NCBI RefSeq assembly: GCF_029240175.1
Contig: NZ_JARBTM010000007.1
Coordinates: 87,045-151,044 of the forward strand
From: Anaerosolibacter sp.
GTDB taxonomy: Bacteria > Bacillota > Clostridia > Peptostreptococcales > Thermotaleaceae
Reading direction: 5' to 3'
Length of the DNA: 64,000 nt
The notes under the pieces: model-generated
Databases searched by the model: none
Told to the model about the DNA's origin: nothing
What the model saw: only the letters and a program-made list of their open reading frames with translations
Part shown: positions 43,480 through 52,793 of the stretch, piece by piece
How the letters are laid out: each line of letters begins with the position of its first letter
Numbering within the stretch: position 1 is the first letter of the stretch
Made by a program: the position numbers and the translations under genes

Positions 43480-43511
43480 ATAAAATAGCGTCCAATTGGA
43501 CGCCTATTTTA
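43478..43511 (-). terminator. Terminator of hisS-aspS
   Basis: AAAATAGGCGTCC / GGACGCTATTTT (leftward, one mismatch in the stem) with TATTTG following, directly after the aspS stop codon. Confidence 0.82.
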
Positions 43512-45293
43512 TTAATCTTCTAAAGAAACCTTTACATGCAATTCTTTTAACAGCTTATCTTCCACTATAGAAGGCTCTTCCGTCATCGGAGATGAAGCAT
43601 TCTGCGTTTTAGGGAACGCAATGACTTCTCGAATACTATCACTACCCGTTAGCAGCATGACTAATCTATCTAAACCGTAAGCAATGCCACCATGGGGAGG
43701 TGTACCATATTTAAATGCCTCTAACAGGAATCCAAATCTATCCCAAGCCTGTTCTGTTGTCATTCCTAGGGCTTTAAACATTCGCTGCTGTAGTTCGCTG
43801 CTATGGATACGAATACTTCCACCACCAAGTTCAATACCATTCAACACGATATCATAGGCTTTTGCCCTTGCTTGCTCAGGCGCAGTCTCTAAGAGTTCTA
43901 AATCTTCATCCATTGGAGATGTAAATGGATGGTGTTTTGCTACATATCTGTTTTCTTCCTCATCATACTCGAAAAGAGGAAACTCTGTAACCCATAGAAG
44001 TTTGTATTCGTTTTTGTCTAACATACCTAATTGTTTTGCTGCTTCGACTCTGAGATGCCCTAAAGAATCAAATACAACACTTGGTTTATCTGCCACAAAT
44101 AATAGTAAATCTCCTGCCTTACCACCCAATCTCTCAATGATTCTGTTCATATCATCCTCATTAAAGAACTTTGATATTGGTGAAGTTACTCCTTCATCAG
44201 CTAGCTTGATCCATGCAAGTCCTTTTGCTCCATAAGTCTTCACGTAATCTTCTAATTTGGTGATATCTTTTCTGCTGAACTTGTCACCGCTTCCGCTGAT
44301 ATTAATACCTCTAACATCGCCACCATTTTTTACTGTATCCGCAAATACCTTAAATCCACAGTTTTCAGCTATATCATTTATGCTCTTTAGTTCAAATCCA
44401 AATCTGACATCTGGCTTATCAGAACCGTATCTCTCCATAGCTTCTTTATAGGGCATTCTTTGTAATGGCAGTTCTATATCGATGTTCATGGTTTCTTTGA
44501 AAATACGTTGTAGAAGGCCTTCATTCATATTAAGCACATCATCTACATTTACAAAAGACATCTCAATATCAATCTGGGTAAATTCTGGCTGTCGATCTGC
44601 TCTTAAATCCTCATCTCGAAAGCACTTCACAATCTGAAAGTATTTGTCCATACCGGAAACCATCAGTAGCTGTTTAAATAACTGGGGTGATTGGGGTAAA
44701 GCATAGAACTTTCCTGGGTTTACCCTGCTTGGCACTAAATAGTCACGGGCACCCTCAGGGGTTTGCTTGGTAAGCATAGGAGTTTCTACCTCTACAAAGC
44801 CATTATCGCTGAGGAAGTCTCTAGCTACTTTTGCTACCTTATGTCTAAACATTAGGTTTTTCTGCATTTTGGGTTTTCTTAAATCTAAATACCTATATTT
44901 TAATCGTAGGTTTTCTGAAACATCATCCGCGTCATCAATGTAAATAGGCGGCGTCTGTGCCTCTGAGAGTATCTTTAGTTCACTGGCAAAGACCTCTATT
45001 TCTCCCGTTGCCATATTTGGATTTACCGCATGTCTTTTCTTTACGACACCCCTTAATGCGATCACGTATTCACTTCTAATTTTCTCAGCTTTGGTAAACG
45101 CATCAACTGAAATGTCTTTATCAAATATTATTTGTACAATACCAGTACGGTCTCTTAGATCTGTAAATATCAAAGCACCTAAGTCTCTTCTCTTTTGCAC
45201 CCATCCCATTAAGGTAACTTCTTGATCAATGTTGTCTGTACCCAGGGTTCCACACATATGGGACCGTTTCATACTGCCTAAAGTTTCAGCCAT
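43512..45293 (-). CDS. aspS: Aspartyl-tRNA synthetase
   Basis: A 593-residue bacterial-type AspRS: N-terminal OB anticodon domain (VTLMGWVQKRRDLGALIF), class II catalytic core with FRDEDLRADRQPEFTQIDIE, the bacterial insertion domain (about 290-420), and motif 3 HGGIAYGLDRLVMLLTG. ATG follows AAAGGAGG. It lies 2 bases after hisS, so it is controlled by the His-type T-box leader upstream of hisS. Confidence 0.97.
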   Translation of the reverse strand: MAETLGSMKRSHMCGTLGTDNIDQEVTLMGWVQKRRDLGALIFTDLRDRTGIVQIIFDKDISVDAFTKAEKIRSEYVIALRGVVKKRHAVNPNMATGEIEVFASELKILSEAQTPPIYIDDADDVSENLRLKYRYLDLRKPKMQKNLMFRHKVAKVARDFLSDNGFVEVETPMLTKQTPEGARDYLVPSRVNPGKFYALPQSPQLFKQLLMVSGMDKYFQIVKCFRDEDLRADRQPEFTQIDIEMSFVNVDDVLNMNEGLLQRIFKETMNIDIELPLQRMPYKEAMERYGSDKPDVRFGFELKSINDIAENCGFKVFADTVKNGGDVRGINISGSGDKFSRKDITKLEDYVKTYGAKGLAWIKLADEGVTSPISKFFNEDDMNRIIERLGGKAGDLLLFVADKPSVVFDSLGHLRVEAAKQLGMLDKNEYKLLWVTEFPLFEYDEEENRYVAKHHPFTSPMDEDLELLETAPEQARAKAYDIVLNGIELGGGSIRIHSSELQQRMFKALGMTTEQAWDRFGFLLEAFKYGTPPHGGIAYGLDRLVMLLTGSDSIREVIAFPKTQNASSPMTEEPSIVEDKLLKELHVKVSLED

Positions 45294-45295
45294 AA

Positions 45296-46567
45296 TTATT
45301 CCTCCTTTAATAATTTTGTTGTTAATTCATTGATAATATTACTAAGTTTTATCTGCACTTGTTCACTGGTTTTCATATTTTTAAGAGAGACAGTGTCGTT
45401 TTCCAACTCATTCTCACCAATAACAATAGTATAAGAAGCATTCAGTTTATCAGCGTATTTAAATTGTGCCTTTAGGCTGCGATTCATATGATCCTTATCA
45501 GCAGAAATTCCTGCCATTCGAAGTGCGTGCAGCAGCCGTGTTGCTTCTTTCGCGGCTTTATCCCCTAAAGTCGCAATAAAAATATTAATTCCTGGTGATT
45601 GAGGGATCTCTATATTGTTGTTTTCTAAAGTTAACAGTAACCGTTCAATCCCCATTCCAAAGCCTACCCCTGGCACAGCCGGTCCTCCTAATGATTCCAC
45701 CAATCCATCGTATCTTCCGCCACCGCATACAGTGCTCTGGGATCCGATTTCATTGGATATAATTTCAAAGGCGGTTTTTCTATAGTAATCCAATCCTCGT
45801 ACGATTGTCGCATCTACGGCATATGGGATTCCCATAAGTTGAAGACTTTCCTTTAGCCTTTCAAAATGAACGCCACAATCATTGCATATATGGTTAAGCA
45901 TGAGCGGTACATCTTGAAGCTGTTCTCTACAACTGTCTACCTTGCAATCAATAATACGCATCGGATTTCTTTCAAAACGATCCTGGCATGTTTTACAAAG
46001 ATGTTCTAATTTGCTTCTAAGGTATTCCTTTAAAAGTTCATTATATTTTGCTCGACAATCAGGACAGCCTATACTGTTGATTCTTAACTCAAGGTTTTGA
46101 ATTTGCAACTTATTAAAAAACATCATGGCAATAGCAATTACTTCTGCATCAACAGACGGATTGTCTGTACCAAACACTTCTACCCCAAATTGATGAAATG
46201 CCCTTAGCCGTCCTGCCTGAGGGCGCTCATAGCGAAAGCAGGGTGTTATATAAAATAATTTTGTTGGCTGGGTATCTGCATAGAGTTTATTTTCAATAAA
46301 AGCACGCACCACTGGAGCGGTTCCCTCGGGCTTCAAAGTAATCTCCCTGTCACCATTATCTTTAAAAGAATACATTTCTTTTTGTACGATATCCGTTGTT
46401 TCACCAACACCCCTTTTGAATAACTCTGTATGCTCAAAGCCCGGGGTTCTAATTTCCTTGTAACCAAACTTCTCGCAAACATCTCTAAAAAGATTTTCTA
46501 CATACTGCCACTTATATACATCACCAGGTAAAACATCTTTGGTTCCTCTCGGAGCTTGTGTCAACAT
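45296..46567 (-). CDS. hisS: Histidyl-tRNA synthetase
   Basis: A 423-residue class II HisRS. N-terminal APRGTKDVLPGDVYKW, motif 2 region FRYERPQAGRLRAFHQFGVE, the His-specific RGLDYYRKTAFEI and CGGGRYDGLVESLGG are all visible. The C-terminal anticodon domain begins near residue 330. ATG follows ATAGGAGGG. It is preceded by a T-box leader and its own consensus promoter. Confidence 0.97.
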   Translation of the reverse strand: MLTQAPRGTKDVLPGDVYKWQYVENLFRDVCEKFGYKEIRTPGFEHTELFKRGVGETTDIVQKEMYSFKDNGDREITLKPEGTAPVVRAFIENKLYADTQPTKLFYITPCFRYERPQAGRLRAFHQFGVEVFGTDNPSVDAEVIAIAMMFFNKLQIQNLELRINSIGCPDCRAKYNELLKEYLRSKLEHLCKTCQDRFERNPMRIIDCKVDSCREQLQDVPLMLNHICNDCGVHFERLKESLQLMGIPYAVDATIVRGLDYYRKTAFEIISNEIGSQSTVCGGGRYDGLVESLGGPAVPGVGFGMGIERLLLTLENNNIEIPQSPGINIFIATLGDKAAKEATRLLHALRMAGISADKDHMNRSLKAQFKYADKLNASYTIVIGENELENDTVSLKNMKTSEQVQIKLSNIINELTTKLLKEE

Positions 46568-46585
46568 AGTATCCCTCCTATAACA

Positions 46586-46837
46586 AAATAAAAAAACCCC
46601 TCAATCCTCTATTTGCATAGGGACGAGAAGTTTAAATCCCGCGGTGCCACCCTTATTGTAATTAACCACTTGATATCGTTAACGCCGACATACGTGTAAT
46701 CCTACGTTCAACTTCAGATCACATGCTCTTAGGTGTCTTCCATACTATCTTCGTTATTGAGCTTCCACCATCCCTCAATTCGCTGAAAACAGATACATAT
46801 GTACTCTTCCTCATCATCACTTTTTCCTTATGTAATT
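46586..46837 (-). ncRNA. T-box leader of hisS-aspS
   Basis: Read leftward, the T-box AGGGTGGCACCGCGGGA (46653-46637) is followed by a terminator stem (CTCGTCCCTAT...ATAGAGGATTGAG) and TTTTTTTATTTTG. A CAC triplet at 46735-46733 in GAAGACACCTAAG is the likely specifier, a His codon. So both hisS and aspS answer to uncharged tRNA-His. Confidence 0.9.
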
Positions 46838-46843
46838 GATATC

Positions 46844-46872
46844 ATTATAATTTAGCGTATACTATCTGTCAA
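46844..46872 (-). promoter_or_regulatory. Consensus promoter of hisS T-box
   Basis: Read leftward, TTGACA (46872-46867), 17 bases, TATAAT (46849-46844), perfect hexamers. The -35 overlaps the last codons of hemZ, so the leader starts directly from the end of the upstream gene. The alaS promoter shares TTGACAGATA. Confidence 0.85.
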
Positions 46873-48367
46873 GATTATTTCCAAATTTCAGTAATTGTAT
46901 TCTCTTTTTTTCGATCATCTCGTCTACTCGTTTAATGTAATGCTCCACATTTGTAACATTTGGTACCCGCTCAAGCCTATTCTCCAATGGATAGTAAACT
47001 TTAGAAATAGCTCCAGCACCTAGGGCTATAATCGTTTGTCTTTCCTCCATGATTTGTATGTTATAGATACATTCATGTCCCGGTTTGCAGTAGCCTATGT
47101 TTTCAAGATTACCTACCATATATTTTTGTCGATACATATAGTAAGGCAGTAAATCCATTCTTTTTGCATAGGATTCTGTGATTTCAAGCATCCTTTTCGC
47201 TTGTATTTCCTGGGTAATTTTATACTGATGCAGATTTTCCTTGAGTCTTGATGCCCTTTTGACAGCTAGGGTATGGACTGTAATATTTTCAGGATTTAAC
47301 AGCATCATTTTTTCCATCGTATGTTCTACCATGCTGGGGGTCTCATCAGGCAAACCTACGATAATATCCATGTTGATGGTTCTAAAGCCAATATCTCTTG
47401 CCATGTGATATGACCGAATAATATCCTCGGCTGTATGAGACCTGCCAATACGTACCAAAGTTGCATCATTCATGGTTTGTGGATTTATGCTGATTCTATC
47501 AACACCGTGTTTTTTAAGAATCACTAGTTTTTCTTTGTCAATGGTGTCCGGCCTTCCTGCCTCAACTGTTATTTCCTTAATATCATCGAGTCTTATATGC
47601 TCTTTAATCTTCTCAAACAACCTATCAAATTCAACATCACTAAGGGTTGTAGGCGTACCGCCTCCAATATATAGAGAAATGACTTTTTTGTTCATTTCAT
47701 CTAAAATCTCCCCGACTTTTTCTATTTCATAATGAAGTGCTTCAATATATTGAGTAAACAATCCCCTGCTTTTTTTATCTATGATATTTGATGGGAACGA
47801 GCAGTATAAACAGCGAGTTGGACAAAAGGGAATACCTATATATATACTGACATCCTGAACTCCATTATTCGCTATCACAGGTCTCTCAATCAAAGCAACC
47901 TCTGTAACCAGATCAACCTTCTTATCACTCACACCATACTCATTTTTTAAGCATTGACTGATTTCCTTTATTGAAATGTTTTGATCCAGCATCTCATGGA
48001 CAATCTTACTCGGTCGGATACCTGTAAGTATTCCCCAAGGCGGACGTTCTTTAAAATGCGTACATAACACATTAAATATAGATTTTTTAATCATTCTTTT
48101 TACTTTTTTCCGACCAGCTGACGTATGAAAATTACGATCATCATAGGTTAAGACATCGACTGTAATTTTCTCCTGCTTAAAATATAAAGTACTTTCGATT
48201 GAAAGCCTAACTTCCTCTTTTGATAATTTGCTTACTAATAAAAAGCTTTGGTTATTTTCCAAAGCTTCTTCTGAAATGAAATCTATTTGATCTGATTCTA
48301 CAAACAATTTTAGCAGCTCAGCTATTTCATATGTATAATCATGACCGTCAAGGTATATTTTCATCAT
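46862..48367 (-). CDS. hemZ: Oxygen-independent coproporphyrinogen dehydrogenase-like HemZ
   Basis: A 501-residue radical-SAM protein. The cluster motif is CPTRCLYCSFPS (CxxxCxxC) near residue 177, followed by SLYIGGGTPTTLSDVEF, both typical of HemN/HemZ. The 150-residue N-terminal extension is the HemZ form. It is annotated as coproporphyrinogen III dehydrogenase, though many clostridial HemZ proteins have not been tested. The start could be the first or second of two adjacent ATG codons after AGGTG. It follows a 60-codon HTH gene by 11 bases. Confidence 0.9.
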   Translation of the reverse strand: MMKIYLDGHDYTYEIAELLKLFVESDQIDFISEEALENNQSFLLVSKLSKEEVRLSIESTLYFKQEKITVDVLTYDDRNFHTSAGRKKVKRMIKKSIFNVLCTHFKERPPWGILTGIRPSKIVHEMLDQNISIKEISQCLKNEYGVSDKKVDLVTEVALIERPVIANNGVQDVSIYIGIPFCPTRCLYCSFPSNIIDKKSRGLFTQYIEALHYEIEKVGEILDEMNKKVISLYIGGGTPTTLSDVEFDRLFEKIKEHIRLDDIKEITVEAGRPDTIDKEKLVILKKHGVDRISINPQTMNDATLVRIGRSHTAEDIIRSYHMARDIGFRTINMDIIVGLPDETPSMVEHTMEKMMLLNPENITVHTLAVKRASRLKENLHQYKITQEIQAKRMLEITESYAKRMDLLPYYMYRQKYMVGNLENIGYCKPGHECIYNIQIMEERQTIIALGAGAISKVYYPLENRLERVPNVTNVEHYIKRVDEMIEKKRIQLLKFGNNLDR

Positions 48368-48378
48368 AAATCACCTAA

Positions 48379-48561
48379 TTAATAATCCTTTTTTATTTCA
48401 TACTTTAATTTTTCAATATAATTCCTTTGCACACCCAATTCCTTCGCAATTTCTTCATCCTGAAGGCCTGAGTCAACCATATCAATAAAATCATGAAAAT
48501 CAATATCTTTAAATTTGTTCATATTTCTATTACTGATATAATCACCGATTCGCTTTGTCAT
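48379..48561 (-). CDS. Small HTH-like protein, 60 aa
   Basis: A 60-residue protein. The C-terminal half, LQDEEIAKELGVQRNYIEKL, reads as a sigma-70 region-4-like helix-turn-helix. A GGGGAGG ribosome binding site supports it. It lies directly upstream of hemZ and downstream of the MBL-fold gene. No named family is certain; a DNA-binding role is likely from sequence alone. Confidence 0.8.
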   Translation of the reverse strand: MTKRIGDYISNRNMNKFKDIDFHDFIDMVDSGLQDEEIAKELGVQRNYIEKLKYEIKKDY

Positions 48562-48629
48562 ACGTAAACCTCCCCAAAGAAATTATCTATTGATATTCTA
48601 GCCATATTTCCTTGGGTATATGCATAGAT

Positions 48630-49253
48630 TTACTGATTTACGAATGGATTCATCGTTCTTTCTATACCGATTGTCGTAGAACTGCCATGTCCAGGCAATA
48701 CTTTGATTTCATCATTGAACACCATGAGCTTTCTTTTTATTGAATCAATAATTAGTTCGAATGACCCACCATCTAAGTCTGTTCTTCCGATAGATTGAGC
48801 AAATAATGTATCTCCAGAAAAGATCACATCATTCACACGAATACAAATACTTCCCCGCGTATGCCCGGGTGTATGAATAACATGAAGCCTTAAGGATCCG
48901 AGTTCAACAATATCTCCATCACTTAAAAAAATATCTGCCTCAACCTGCACTTCCTGCATACCCATCAGGCTTGTCAGATTTTTTCGGGGATCTTTTAACA
49001 TATATCCATCATCCTTATGGATATATATTGGAATATTCATTTGCGCTTTAATCTCCTGAATTGCGCCAATATGATCTCCATGTCCGTGGGTTAAAATAAT
49101 CATTTCTGGTTGTAAATGGTGTTGCTTCATATAAGAAATGATATCATCTGCATCGCCGCCGGGATCTATAATTGCAGTTTTCTTTGTCTCTTCACAGGTA
49201 AGTACATAACAATTCACAGCATAAATCCCTGCAGGTATCCTTTCAATAATCAC
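48630..49253 (-). CDS. MBL-fold metallo-hydrolase (glyoxalase II-like)
   Basis: A 207-residue metallo-beta-lactamase-fold hydrolase. The metal motif is LTHGHGDHIGAI (HxHxDH); further ligands are in HTPGHTRGSI and FSGDTLFA, and LPGHGSST near the end. The family includes glyoxalase II and thioesterases; the substrate is unknown. Start is GTG at 49253, 7 bases after GGAGG. The place next to dtd and relA is typical of clostridia. Confidence 0.9.
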   Translation of the reverse strand: MIIERIPAGIYAVNCYVLTCEETKKTAIIDPGGDADDIISYMKQHHLQPEMIILTHGHGDHIGAIQEIKAQMNIPIYIHKDDGYMLKDPRKNLTSLMGMQEVQVEADIFLSDGDIVELGSLRLHVIHTPGHTRGSICIRVNDVIFSGDTLFAQSIGRTDLDGGSFELIIDSIKRKLMVFNDEIKVLPGHGSSTTIGIERTMNPFVNQ

Positions 49254-49264
49254 TTAGATTCCTC

Positions 49265-49714
49265 CTAGAATGTTTTTTTACTGTCTATCAACATGGTAAC
49301 TGGTCCATCATTGCATAAACGAACTTCCATATGGGCTTGGAATACCCCTGTTTCTACTTGAAGGCCCTGTTGCCTGCAACGATCCACAAACATCATATAT
49401 AACGCATTGGCTCTCTCAGGTCTTGCGGCGGTAGAAAAACTCGGACGTCTTCCCTTTCTGCAATCACCAAGCAATGTGAACTGAGACACTACCAGTAGCT
49501 CCCCACCTATGTCTTTCAGTGATAAATTCATTTTTTCATTCTCATCTTCAAAGATTCTTAGATTTGTGATTTTATCAACCATGTATTCAAGATCTTTTTC
49601 ATCGTCCTGCTCCTCAACACCTAATAAAACTAAAAAACCTTTATCTATTTTACCCACGATGGAGTTATCAACAGTAACACTTGCCTCACTCACCCGCTGA
49701 ATAACAGCTCTCAT
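49265..49714 (-). CDS. dtd: D-aminoacyl-tRNA deacylase
   Basis: A 149-residue DTD that hydrolyses D-amino acids (and glycine mischarges) from tRNA. Signature parts are [33 protein letters not shown] and [11 protein letters not shown] (the Gly-cisPro region is here as DGPV). ATG follows GGAGGTGATG. It lies 28 bases after relA. D-ornithine and D-alanine made in this cell give an obvious need for it (inference). Confidence 0.95.
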   Translation of the reverse strand: MRAVIQRVSEASVTVDNSIVGKIDKGFLVLLGVEEQDDEKDLEYMVDKITNLRIFEDENEKMNLSLKDIGGELLVVSQFTLLGDCRKGRRPSFSTAARPERANALYMMFVDRCRQQGLQVETGVFQAHMEVRLCNDGPVTMLIDSKKTF

Positions 49715-49742
49715 AGATCATCACCTCCAAAAATATAAAAAC

Positions 49743-51911
49743 CTATGATGTGACCCTAAACACATCCATAACACCTTGCATTGTCCGTATTTTATTTATT
49801 AGCTTGTCTAATTGATTTACGTTAGTAATTTCTACTGTTAGATTAATGATAGCAATTTTTTCTCTATTTGTACGAGCATTTACAGCAGTAACTGTGAGCT
49901 TTGTTTCAGACAATACATTGGTTATCTCAGAAAGCAACCCTTTTCTATCTGCAGCGATAATCTGAATTTCAGACTGATACGAAGTCTGACGCTCTTCATC
50001 CCATTCAACTTCAATAAATCGATCTACATGATCGGTTTCATTGGTTACATTTAAACAATCCTTTCGATGAACAGAAACCCCTCTTCCCCGTGTAATAAAG
50101 CCAATAATATCATCACCGGGTACAGGGTTGCAGCACTTAGAAAACCTCACGAGAATGTTATCTATTCCCTTAACCGTCACACCCTGGGTGTCCTTTTTCA
50201 CACTTTTAGGTTTATACTGTTTACTATGAACAATAGACAGTTCATCTAAAGATTTTTCTTCTTTTTGACTTTGTTTATACATTTCTTTAAGTTTTGGGAT
50301 AATTTGATTGATTAGGATGCCCCCATAGCCTACTGCAGCATAAAGATCATCAATGGTATTCAAACTAAATTTCTTCACTAGAATATTAAGCCATTGCTGT
50401 TTCAGAAGTCCATGTACTTCGTACCCATGTCTCCTAGCCTCTTTTTCTAACATTTCCCGGCCTTTTTCAATATTCTCTTCTTTTCTTTCCTTTTTAAACC
50501 ATTGACGAATTCTATTTTTAGCTTGGGTACTTTTGACAAACTTTAGCCAGTCACGGCTAGGTCCATTACTGTGTCCAGATGTCAATACTTCAATAATATT
50601 TCCATTTTTAAGCTTATAATCCAATGGTACGATTCTACCGTCCACTTTTGCACCGATGCAACTGTTTCCCACAGCAGAGTGAATTTTGTAGGCAAAATCA
50701 ACAGGTGTTGAACCCGCTGGCAAGTCAATAACATCTCCCTTAGGTGTAAAGACGAATACTTCGTTGGTAAATAAATCTACCTTTAAAGATTCCATGAATT
50801 CTTTGGGATCCTTTAAATCTCGCTGCCATTCCAGCATCTGCCGAAGCCATCTTAATTTATCATCAAAATCAGCTTCATCCGTTTTCCCTTCTTTATATTT
50901 CCAATGGGCTGCGATACCATATTCAGCAATACGATGCATCTCCCAAGTTCTTATTTGTATCTCAAAGGGCTCCCCTTGGGGTCCGATAACTGTCGTATGA
51001 AGGGATTGATACATATTGGGCTTAGGCATAGCAATATAGTCCTTAAACCTACCAGGAATTGGTTTCCACATGGTGTGGACGATACCTAATGCTCCATAAC
51101 AATCTTTTACATTATCAACAATAATACGAATAGCAATTAAATCAAATATCTCTTCAAAAGACTTATGCTGATACACCATTTTTCGATAGATGCTATAAAA
51201 GTGCTTCGGTCTTCCGCTTATCTCATATTTGATTTGAACGCTTTTTAGTGACTCATGTAATTGTTTAATTACTTGATTTATATAATCTTCCCGCTCACGT
51301 CTTTTTTTCGCTACTTTTTCAACAAGCTCATAATAACCTTCTGGGTCCATATATAGTAGTGCAAGGTCCTCTAATTCCCATTTAATCTTAGAAATACCCA
51401 ATCGGTGGGCAATTGGCGCATAGATTTCCAAGGTTTCCAGTGCCTTTTCTTTTTTCTTGTTCTCATTCATGAATTTCAGTGTCCGCATATTATGCAGACG
51501 GTCTGCTAGCTTTATAATAATTACTCTAATATCTTTAGCCATAGCTAAAAACATCTTTCTTATACTTTCAGCGTGTCTTTCTTCTTTCGTTTCATAAGTT
51601 AGAGATTCAAGTTTGGTCACACCCTCCACAAGCAGTGCGATCTCTTCACCGAATTCCTTTTTTACCTGTTCATAACCATACTTAGTATCCTCAATGACAT
51701 CATGTAATAGACCCGCCACAATGGTCGAGTCATCCATCTCTAGTTCTGCTAAAATTTTAGCTACTTGAACAGGATGTACAAAATACTTCTCTCCCGATTT
51801 ACGAATTTGCCCTTCATGGGCATTCTCAGAGAAGTTATATGCCTTTATGATTAAACTTAAATCACTATTGGGATTATATTGCTGCACTTGAGCCAATAGA
51901 TTTTCTAACAT
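49743..51911 (-). CDS. relA: Bifunctional (p)ppGpp synthetase/hydrolase
   Basis: A 722-residue long RSH protein. The HD hydrolase part has YFVHPVQVAKILAELEMDD and LLHDVIEDT. The synthetase part is at about 230-350 (YSIYRKMVYQHKSFEEI, PKPNMYQSLHTTVIG). TGS (VFVFTPKGDVIDLPAGSTP), a helical region and a C-terminal ACT domain follow. Both HD and synthetase residues look intact, so it should make and degrade the alarmone. It lies in the usual apt-relA-dtd order. Confidence 0.96.
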   Translation of the reverse strand: MLENLLAQVQQYNPNSDLSLIIKAYNFSENAHEGQIRKSGEKYFVHPVQVAKILAELEMDDSTIVAGLLHDVIEDTKYGYEQVKKEFGEEIALLVEGVTKLESLTYETKEERHAESIRKMFLAMAKDIRVIIIKLADRLHNMRTLKFMNENKKKEKALETLEIYAPIAHRLGISKIKWELEDLALLYMDPEGYYELVEKVAKKRREREDYINQVIKQLHESLKSVQIKYEISGRPKHFYSIYRKMVYQHKSFEEIFDLIAIRIIVDNVKDCYGALGIVHTMWKPIPGRFKDYIAMPKPNMYQSLHTTVIGPQGEPFEIQIRTWEMHRIAEYGIAAHWKYKEGKTDEADFDDKLRWLRQMLEWQRDLKDPKEFMESLKVDLFTNEVFVFTPKGDVIDLPAGSTPVDFAYKIHSAVGNSCIGAKVDGRIVPLDYKLKNGNIIEVLTSGHSNGPSRDWLKFVKSTQAKNRIRQWFKKERKEENIEKGREMLEKEARRHGYEVHGLLKQQWLNILVKKFSLNTIDDLYAAVGYGGILINQIIPKLKEMYKQSQKEEKSLDELSIVHSKQYKPKSVKKDTQGVTVKGIDNILVRFSKCCNPVPGDDIIGFITRGRGVSVHRKDCLNVTNETDHVDRFIEVEWDEERQTSYQSEIQIIAADRKGLLSEITNVLSETKLTVTAVNARTNREKIAIINLTVEITNVNQLDKLINKIRTMQGVMDVFRVTS

Positions 51912-52027
51912 GCCATCACCCTATACCTACTAAATAGTCATATCCGTTGTCTAAAAAATATTAAATATATTATATAACAAATAGTTTTAAAAAAATAGTA
52001 TACAATACACAAATATGTCAAAATATA

Positions 52028-52062
52028 TAGAATAGTGGTTGGGTACCCCAACCACTATTCTA
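52028..52062 (-). terminator. Terminator of apt
   Basis: TAGAATAGTGGTTGGG / CCAACCACTATTCTA, overlapping the apt stop codon and followed leftward by TATATTTTG. Confidence 0.8.
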
Positions 52063-52572
52063 ATATTTGATCAAAGATCTAACATCGTAATTCTTTAAGG
52101 ACTCTCTTCCATTTAGGTAAGTTAGTTCTATCAAGAAGACTATTCCGACAACTACTCCCCCTAAATCTTCTACCAGTTTAATCGTCGACAGGATTGTTCC
52201 ACCCGTAGCCAACAAATCATCTGCAATTACAACCTTCTGCCCTGGGGTAATTGCATCTTTATGTATTTCTAGTACATCGCTTCCATACTCTAATTTATAT
52301 TCTGAGCGAATGGTTTCAGAAGGTAGTTTACCTGGTTTTCTTACTGGGATAAACCCCTTATTCATAGCGAAGGCTAAGGGTGTACCCACAATAAAACCTC
52401 TAGACTCTGGTCCAATAACCAAATCAAAATCTTTATCTTGCAGTTCTTTCTGGAATTGATCTATCGTATATTTAAATGCATCTCCATCTTTAAGCAAAGT
52501 TGTTATATCCTTAAAGCGAATTCCTTTTTCAGGGAAATCAGGTATAACTCTAATTTTTTCTTTTAAATCCAT
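52060..52572 (-). CDS. apt: Adenine phosphoribosyltransferase
   Basis: A 170-residue enzyme that makes AMP from adenine and PRPP. The PRPP loop is [17 protein letters not shown]; the N-terminal [18 protein letters not shown] and [15 protein letters not shown] are characteristic. ATG follows GAGGAATT. recJ, often found just upstream of apt in clostridia, is absent; an aarF homologue is there instead. Confidence 0.96.
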   Translation of the reverse strand: MDLKEKIRVIPDFPEKGIRFKDITTLLKDGDAFKYTIDQFQKELQDKDFDLVIGPESRGFIVGTPLAFAMNKGFIPVRKPGKLPSETIRSEYKLEYGSDVLEIHKDAITPGQKVVIADDLLATGGTILSTIKLVEDLGGVVVGIVFLIELTYLNGRESLKNYDVRSLIKY

Positions 52573-52793
52573 TGTAATTCCTCCTCAGATTTCTCAAATA
52601 TTTTATAGAGGTTTATTCATTGCTGATCAATTATTAAACCTCCAAATCTTTTATTGCTTTGGAAAAGCTTTACTCCTTATTATATGATATATTCTTCTCC
52701 TGTACAATAGCATGAATAGATTTGAAGCCTTGCAATAAATCATATTTAATCAGTTTATGAAAGCTATTCTGCAAATCTGCTTTATTTCCTTCT

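Noticed and set aside
52605..52650. AGGTTTA/TAAACCT hairpin after the aarF homologue
   Set aside because: Only a 7-bp stem with a long loop; too weak to call a terminator.
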